Assembly (NCBI GenBank): GCA_021640185.1
Contig: JAJXDX010000019.1
Span: forward strand, 4,889 to 14,014
Direction of reading: 5' to 3'
DNA: 9,126 nucleotides
From: Oscillospiraceae bacterium
GTDB taxonomy: Bacteria > Bacillota > Clostridia > Oscillospirales > Acutalibacteraceae
Shown in pieces: positions 7,901 through 9,126 of this stretch. The first letter of the stretch is position 1. Each line of letters starts with the position of its first letter. A program made the translations under genes and the position numbers. A model generated the notes under the pieces. That model saw only the letters and a program-made list of their open reading frames with translations. It had not been told where the DNA came from and did not search any database.

Positions 7901-7991
7901 ACAGCCCGATCATCACCAAAATCGCCAAAGCGACCCGTCCCACGCGCGCCAGACGCTGCTTTGTGCTTTGTTTTTTGTTTGCCGTATCCAT
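4959..7991 (-). CDS. Membrane-anchored collagen-like repeat protein with BspA-type LRR domain
   Basis: A 1010-aa probable surface protein. Domains in order: basic N-terminus and one hydrophobic segment (about 17-38; signal anchor or signal peptide); two tandem AYxxA...GYxGxxQEW motifs (55-101), a pair often seen before Gly-X-Y regions in clostridial proteins; a long region (110-790) in which 11 beta-type modules of about 32 residues (consensus GxG[IV]x5[IV]xxxGxLxLxYTDGx4LGxVxG) alternate with collagen-like Gly-X-Y stretches rich in GKDG; then a BspA/LRR_5 domain (about 802-950) with repeats such as SIPDTVNSIGYMAFFRCTSL. The tail with AADYLTSEEY resembles the usual end of LRR_5 proteins. No LPxTG motif or C-terminal membrane helix is seen. 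The ATG at 7991 has AGGGGGG at 8005-7999 with about 7-nt spacing. The N-in topology implied by the Lys/Arg-rich start would place the repeats outside the cell. A role in adhesion or as a surface fibre is inferred; triple-helix formation is likely but unproven. Confidence 0.92.
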   Translation of the reverse strand: MDTANKKQSTKQRLARVGRVALAILVMIGLSFGAALIVHRSGSVPASGSVKNGLSAYELAVQVGYDGTVQEWLGSLSGKSAYTIAKENGYTGSEQEWGKALAAAAAGPVQSVKTAEFSEKGELILILSDGTRVNVGRAVGAAGQNGADGKDGRDGTDGQNGADGIGVDRAEINSDGELVLSYTNGQRSVLGRVIGQTGAAGKDGKDGKDGESGQNGKDGADGKDGIGVSSSTVNARGELVLTYTDGRIDNLGSVVGAVGRDGADGKDGKDGQNGTDGKDGQNGKDGKDGIDGKDGVGIRNVAIDDAGKLNVTLTNGTALSLGRVKGADGKDGADGKDGQNGQDGRGVTKTQINEKGELILGFSDGTTENLGTVAGKNGADGKDGTNGKDGADGKDGAPGKDGRGIDGAAIDENGVLKISYSDGTSLSLGRVVGVDGKDGVNGKDGVDGKDGAPGKDGANGKDGIDGKDGAPGKDGVNGKDGVDGKDGAPGKDGADGKDGVDGKDGAPGKDGVDGKDGIDGKDGAPGKDGIGVSGVTIDEAGKLRLTFSDGRTVDLGRVVGKDGADGKDGAPGKDGQNGKDGTNGKDGVGIDKVTVSDEGALCMVLTNGTQLMLGNIRGADGIGIAKSEVTAEGRLVLTYTDGRSTDLGSVVGAAGRDGTDGQDGAPGKDGQDGKDGQNGKDGQNGKDGVGIRQVILTADGELSVLLTDNSSYSLGNIKGQKGQKGDKGDKGDQGEQGLPGADGKDGTNGADGKDGAAGKDGRGILKTQIKDGHLFVTYTDGTQEDLGQVTPDDEIRNELDPLVYTELDDGTYSVSLNTAFKDSITSVAISAVFNGKPVTQIGEKGFYEAKYLSRVSIPDTVNSIGYMAFFRCTSLRSIDLPEGIKTIPDSAFAGCSALSSVSLPRSLTEFGRSAFFSCPLKAITIPSTVTKIAEYAFRNTALETAVFENGDGWVFYYLDQDSKKKQTAVSAEALMDPAQAADYLTSEEYISVRGSYGVINRIFRTYERIG
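5142..5588 (-). other. BspA-type leucine-rich repeat (LRR_5) domain segment, lower GC
   Basis: This encodes about residues 802-950 of the collagen-like protein. Repeats have the form I-P-x-x-V/I-x-x-I-x-x-x-A-F-x-x-C/T-x-x-L, for example LPEGIKTIPDSAFAGCSAL and IPSTVTKIAEYAFRNTAL. Such domains are found in adhesins binding host matrix or other bacteria. Base composition drops: 5221-5280 has 25 G/C in 60, against 42 in 60 at 6301-6360 in the collagen part. Confidence 0.85.
5622..7664 (-). repeat. Eleven beta-type modules interleaved with Gly-X-Y collagen stretches
   Basis: Within residues 110-790 the modules begin near residues 110, 164, 225, 295, 344, 402, 529, 587, 621, 688 and 761. Each contains a G-x-L-x-L-x-[YF]-[TS]-[DN]-G core followed by LGxVxG. 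The Gly-X-Y linkers range from one triplet (between modules 8 and 9) to 32 triplets (between modules 6 and 7). Similar short beta modules next to Gly-X-Y repeats occur in phage tail-fibre proteins (from memory). Confidence 0.88.
6408..6677 (-). repeat. Five tandem 54-bp repeats in the longest collagen stretch
   Basis: Residues 439-528 are five 18-residue units of the form G[VA][ND]GKDG[VI]DGKDGAPGKD, differing only at the variable positions; each is 54 bp. The unit length preserves both reading frame and Gly-X-Y register, so copy-number change would alter fibre length without breaking the gene. Confidence 0.9.
7689..7829 (-). repeat. Tandem AYxxA...EW motif pair
   Basis: Residues 55-101 hold two copies of a roughly 24-residue motif: SAYELAVQVGYDGTVQEW then SAYTIAKENGYTGSEQEW. 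They sit between the membrane segment and the first beta module. This doublet commonly precedes collagen-like regions in Clostridia (family knowledge); its function is unknown to me. Confidence 0.8.
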
Positions 7992-8018
7992 ATCATTGCC
8001 CCCCTGTTTTGATCTTTG

Positions 8019-8228
8019 TCAGCTGTGCTTGGTGGAAACGTCGATAAAGACCTCCGGCTTGACCCGAAGTGCCAAGCAGATCGCCCGCAGGTCATCGGCA
8101 TACATCTTCCGCCGCCCGTTCATCATCGCGGCAAAGGCTCCGTCGGCGATCCCCGCCCTTTGCGCGACCACGCCCTGCGGATAGCCGTTGACCTCGAGGT
8201 ACTGCCGGACTTTTTGATAGACCTCCAT
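8019..8228 (-). CDS. Small Xre-family helix-turn-helix regulator (69 aa)
   Basis: A compact DNA-binding protein consisting of little more than one HTH domain. The core GVVAQRAGIADGAFAAMMNG (residues 19-38) is followed by RRKMYADDLRAICLALRVKP, the typical end of a short Xre-like domain. There is no separate sensor or dimerisation domain. Start choice: an ATG at 8243 is in frame, but GGAGGGAG (8241-8234) lies 5 nt before the ATG at 8228, making the latter the better start. It ends 27 nt before the collagen-like gene and directly follows a strong promoter, so it is the first gene of that operon and probably regulates it and itself. Confidence 0.85.
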   Translation of the reverse strand: MEVYQKVRQYLEVNGYPQGVVAQRAGIADGAFAAMMNGRRKMYADDLRAICLALRVKPEVFIDVSTKHS

Positions 8229-8251
8229 ACACGCTCCCTCCATTCTGAAAC

Positions 8252-8264
8252 ACAGATTAACTGT
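8252..8264. promoter_or_regulatory. Short imperfect palindrome near the minus-strand transcription start
   Basis: ACAGATTAACTGT: arms ACAG and CTGT around a five-base centre, just downstream of the expected start of the operon promoter. A possible operator half-site pair, weak on its own. Confidence 0.35.
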
Positions 8265-8274
8265 ATTTTATTAT

Positions 8275-8303
8275 AATATATCACAGCTATTCTGCATTGT
8301 CAA
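8275..8303 (-). promoter_or_regulatory. Near-consensus promoter of the Xre-collagen operon
   Basis: On the minus strand a perfect -35 TTGACA (8303-8298), exactly 17 bp of spacer, then -10 TATATT (8280-8275). Transcription would start near 8268, about 40 nt upstream of the Xre ATG at 8228. Confidence 0.85.
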
Positions 8304-8306
8304 TGC
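8294..8306. promoter_or_regulatory. Perfect palindrome over the -35 box, candidate operator
   Basis: GCATTGTCAATGC has 6-bp arms around one central base and contains the -35 TTGACA of the operon promoter. Repressor binding here would block RNA polymerase. Size and symmetry suit a small dimeric HTH protein such as either neighbouring Xre product; which one binds is unknown. Confidence 0.5.
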
Positions 8307-8334
8307 GAAAATACAGAGATACGGTCCATAGCCG

Positions 8335-8363
8335 TTGATTTTTTGCCGATTTTCGTGTATACT
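8335..8363 (+). promoter_or_regulatory. Promoter of the divergent Xre regulator
   Basis: -35 TTGATT (8335-8340), 17-bp spacer, -10 TATACT (8358-8363). The transcript would begin near 8370, leaving about 20 nt before the TTG start at 8391. Confidence 0.8.
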
Positions 8364-8378
8364 GAGAAAAACGAAAAT
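8349..8378. promoter_or_regulatory. 8-bp inverted repeat around the -10 of the divergent Xre gene
   Basis: ATTTTCGT (8349-8356) and ACGAAAAT (8371-8378) flank the -10 at 8358-8363 with a 14-bp spacer. A third related copy, GCGAAAAT, lies at 8305-8312 next to the operon -35. The recurrence of CGAAAAT three times in this spacer suggests a common binding element. Confidence 0.45.
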
Positions 8379-8390
8379 GAGGTGAGCGGC

Positions 8391-8702
8391 TTGAGATATG
8401 AGATCGGTATCCGCATCAGAAAATACCGCAAGGCGTGCGGGATGACACAGGACGAGCTGGCCCGGCAGATCGGCGTGACGAAAAGCCGCGTTTCCAACTG
8501 GGAGCAGGGATTGAACCGGCCGGATGCCGACATTCTGGCCCTGTTGTGCCGGGCGCTGCAGGTTTCGCCCAGCGAACTGCTGGACGTGCATCTGACCGAG
8601 GACGAGCCGAATGAGCACGAGCGCGCGCTTTTGCGCGCCTACCGCGAAAAAGCGGAACTGCGCCACGCCGTAGATATTCTTCTGGGCGTGGACAAGGAAT
8701 GA
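8391..8702 (+). CDS. Xre/Cro-CI family transcriptional regulator (103 aa)
   Basis: An N-terminal HTH_3 domain is clear: IRKYRKACGMTQDELARQIG then VTKSRVSNWEQGLNRP (helix-turn-helix about residues 19-40), followed by DADILALLCRALQVSPSELL. A short charged, probably helical C-terminal tail (69-103) may aid dimerisation. Start choice: TTG at 8391 has GAGGTGA at 8379-8385 with 5-nt spacing and lies about 20 nt after the predicted transcription start. GTG at 8382 is in frame but less well placed, and the in-frame TTG at 8343 lies upstream of the -10 and cannot be used from this promoter. It is transcribed divergently from the Xre-collagen operon and probably controls that operon and its own gene by binding the shared spacer (inference). 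Confidence 0.88.
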   Translation: MRYEIGIRIRKYRKACGMTQDELARQIGVTKSRVSNWEQGLNRPDADILALLCRALQVSPSELLDVHLTEDEPNEHERALLRAYREKAELRHAVDILLGVDKE

Positions 8703-8747
8703 TGCCGATCGGAGCCTGTACTGAACAAACAAACGGGACACGAACGG

Positions 8748-8780
8748 AAAGGGCACGAGCAAAATGCTCGTGCCCTTTTT
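8748..8780 (+). terminator. Rho-independent terminator of the divergent Xre gene
   Basis: A perfect 10-bp stem (GGGCACGAGC at 8751-8760 with GCTCGTGCCC at 8766-8775) and AAAAT loop, followed by five T and preceded by three A. Its stem is the same sequence as that of the terminator at 2824-2849. Confidence 0.92.
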
Positions 8781-8794
8781 GATGAACGATGCAC

Positions 8795-8828
8795 GCAGGC
8801 CGCCGATCCGAAAGGATCGGCGGCCTGC
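8795..8828. repeat. 15-bp hairpin with GAAA tetraloop
   Basis: A perfect 15-bp inverted repeat (8795-8809 with 8814-8828) closes a GAAA (GNRA-type) loop, 15 bp after the Xre terminator. No T-run follows directly on either strand. It could be an RNA structure, a REP-like element or a backup terminator. Confidence 0.7.
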
Positions 8829-8846
8829 AGTGGTCTGCATTTTTTT
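8826..8846 (+). terminator. Weak candidate terminator: short hairpin and T7
   Basis: TGCAG-TGGT-CTGCA (8826-8839) is immediately followed by seven T (8840-8846). The 5-bp stem is weak and shares three bases with the larger hairpin at 8795-8828, so the two would compete. Confidence 0.35.
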
Positions 8847-8862
8847 GCTGTCGTTTTTTGCA

Positions 8863-9025
8863 CCCGCCAAGGCGCGTCCGGCGCTTTGGGGCAACTCTCT
8901 CCGTTTTTTGGTGAGCTGCCCTGACGCCTTGCTCTCGCCGAAGCGCGTCCACGAACTTCCGCATTGCAGCAAACGCGATCGACTTGTCAGCGGGCACTGC
9001 CCGCCCGCTAAGGCGCGTCCGGCGC
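8863..9025. repeat. 22-bp direct repeat pair
   Basis: CCCGCCAAGGCGCGTCCGGC at 8863 and CCCGCTAAGGCGCGTCCGGC at 9004, each extending two more bases (GC), match at 21 of 22 positions, 141 bp apart. A partial relative, GAAGCGCGTCC, is at 8940-8950. Confidence 0.8.
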
Positions 9026-9090
9026 ACTGCATCTTTCGTGCCGCCCGTGATCGACTTTGATGCGGGCCTTGCCCGCCGCCCCCGATCGAC
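8977..9090. repeat. 72-bp-spaced GATCGACTT + hairpin repeat
   Basis: GATCGACTT at 8977-8985 and 9049-9057 is followed in both cases by GCGGGC-NNN-GCCCGC hairpins (8990-9004 and 9062-9076), all offset by exactly 72 bp. A third GATCGAC occurs at 9084-9090 inside another imperfect inverted repeat. It looks like an imperfect tandem array of a short intergenic element. Confidence 0.7.
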
Positions 9091-9126
9091 TACAGATCGT
9101 CGGGGCGGGTGGGCGCGAAGCGGCTG

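Larger units (their letters stand above)
8261..8316. promoter_or_regulatory. 9-bp inverted repeat flanking the operon promoter
   Basis: CTGTATTTT (8261-8269) and its exact reverse complement AAAATACAG (8308-8316) sit on either side of the minus-strand promoter (-10 8275-8280, -35 8298-8303), about 39 bp apart. The placement fits a pair of repressor sites bracketing the promoter, though an A/T-rich match by chance is possible. Confidence 0.45.
8847..9126. other. Intergenic repeat-rich region without a convincing gene
   Basis: No frame here has a plausible start with ribosome binding site and recognisable protein. Open frames on both strands translate to low-quality Arg/Ala/Pro-rich sequence that repeats itself. 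The stretch holds two T6 runs (8854-8859, 8904-8909), a duplicated 22-mer and a duplicated hairpin element, listed separately. It continues past the right edge. Confidence 0.6.

Noticed and set aside
5673..8012. A 779-codon open frame on the plus strand, and several shorter ones, opposite the collagen-like gene
   Set aside because: It is the antisense of the repeated GKDG codons, which lack stops in other frames. The protein is a monotonous Ala/Val/Phe repeat, while the minus-strand frame has clear domains, a promoter and ribosome binding sites.
8343..8390. TTG at 8343 as the start of the divergent Xre gene
   Set aside because: It lies between the -35 and -10 boxes, upstream of transcription, and has no Shine-Dalgarno sequence; TTG at 8391 does.
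8271..9032. A 253-codon minus-strand open frame and overlapping frames on both strands
   Set aside because: They cross the divergent Xre gene and its terminator, have Arg/Ala-rich low-quality translations, and are kept open by GC-rich repeats.

Overview
The window looks like a chromosomal stretch from a GC-rich, gut-type anaerobic Firmicute (Clostridia, Oscillospiraceae/Ruminococcaceae-like). The grounds are an oxygen-sensitive glycyl radical enzyme with its activase, a SipW-cognate signal peptide, a Gly-Lys-Asp-rich collagen-like surface protein with a BspA-type leucine-rich domain, and strong Shine-Dalgarno sequences. The species assignment is inference.

Layout. (1) Positions 2-2787, plus strand: the 3' part of a glycyl radical enzyme gene, its radical-SAM activase (1-nt overlap) and a zinc-dependent medium-chain alcohol dehydrogenase, closed by a strong, probably bidirectional terminator at 2820-2854. 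They look like one anaerobic catabolic operon whose substrate cannot be read from this fragment. (2) Positions 2871-4358, minus strand: a secreted protein with a TasA/SipW-cognate N-terminus and a C-terminal beta-helix-like region, with its own extended -10 promoter. (3) Positions 4526-8303, minus strand: an apparent three-gene operon. It runs from a near-consensus promoter through a 69-aa Xre-type regulator, a 1010-aa membrane-anchored collagen-like/BspA-LRR protein and a 116-aa protein of unknown function, to an 18-bp-stem terminator. (4) Positions 8335-8780, plus strand: a divergent 103-aa Xre/Cro-type regulator with its own promoter and terminator. (5) Positions 8781-9126: no convincing gene, but a 15-bp GNRA-loop hairpin and several short GC-rich repeats.

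The most interesting part is region 3 plus 4. Two different Xre-family regulators face each other across a 162-bp spacer that carries two good promoters and several short inverted repeats lying on or around them. One regulator heads the operon of a very repetitive surface protein. That protein alternates 11 copies of a roughly 32-residue beta-type module with Gly-X-Y stretches and ends in a leucine-rich cap encoded in visibly lower-GC DNA. It reads like a regulated, modular surface fibre, possibly variable in length through five tandem 54-bp repeats. This is a hypothesis: the sequence shows the architecture and candidate sites, not the function.
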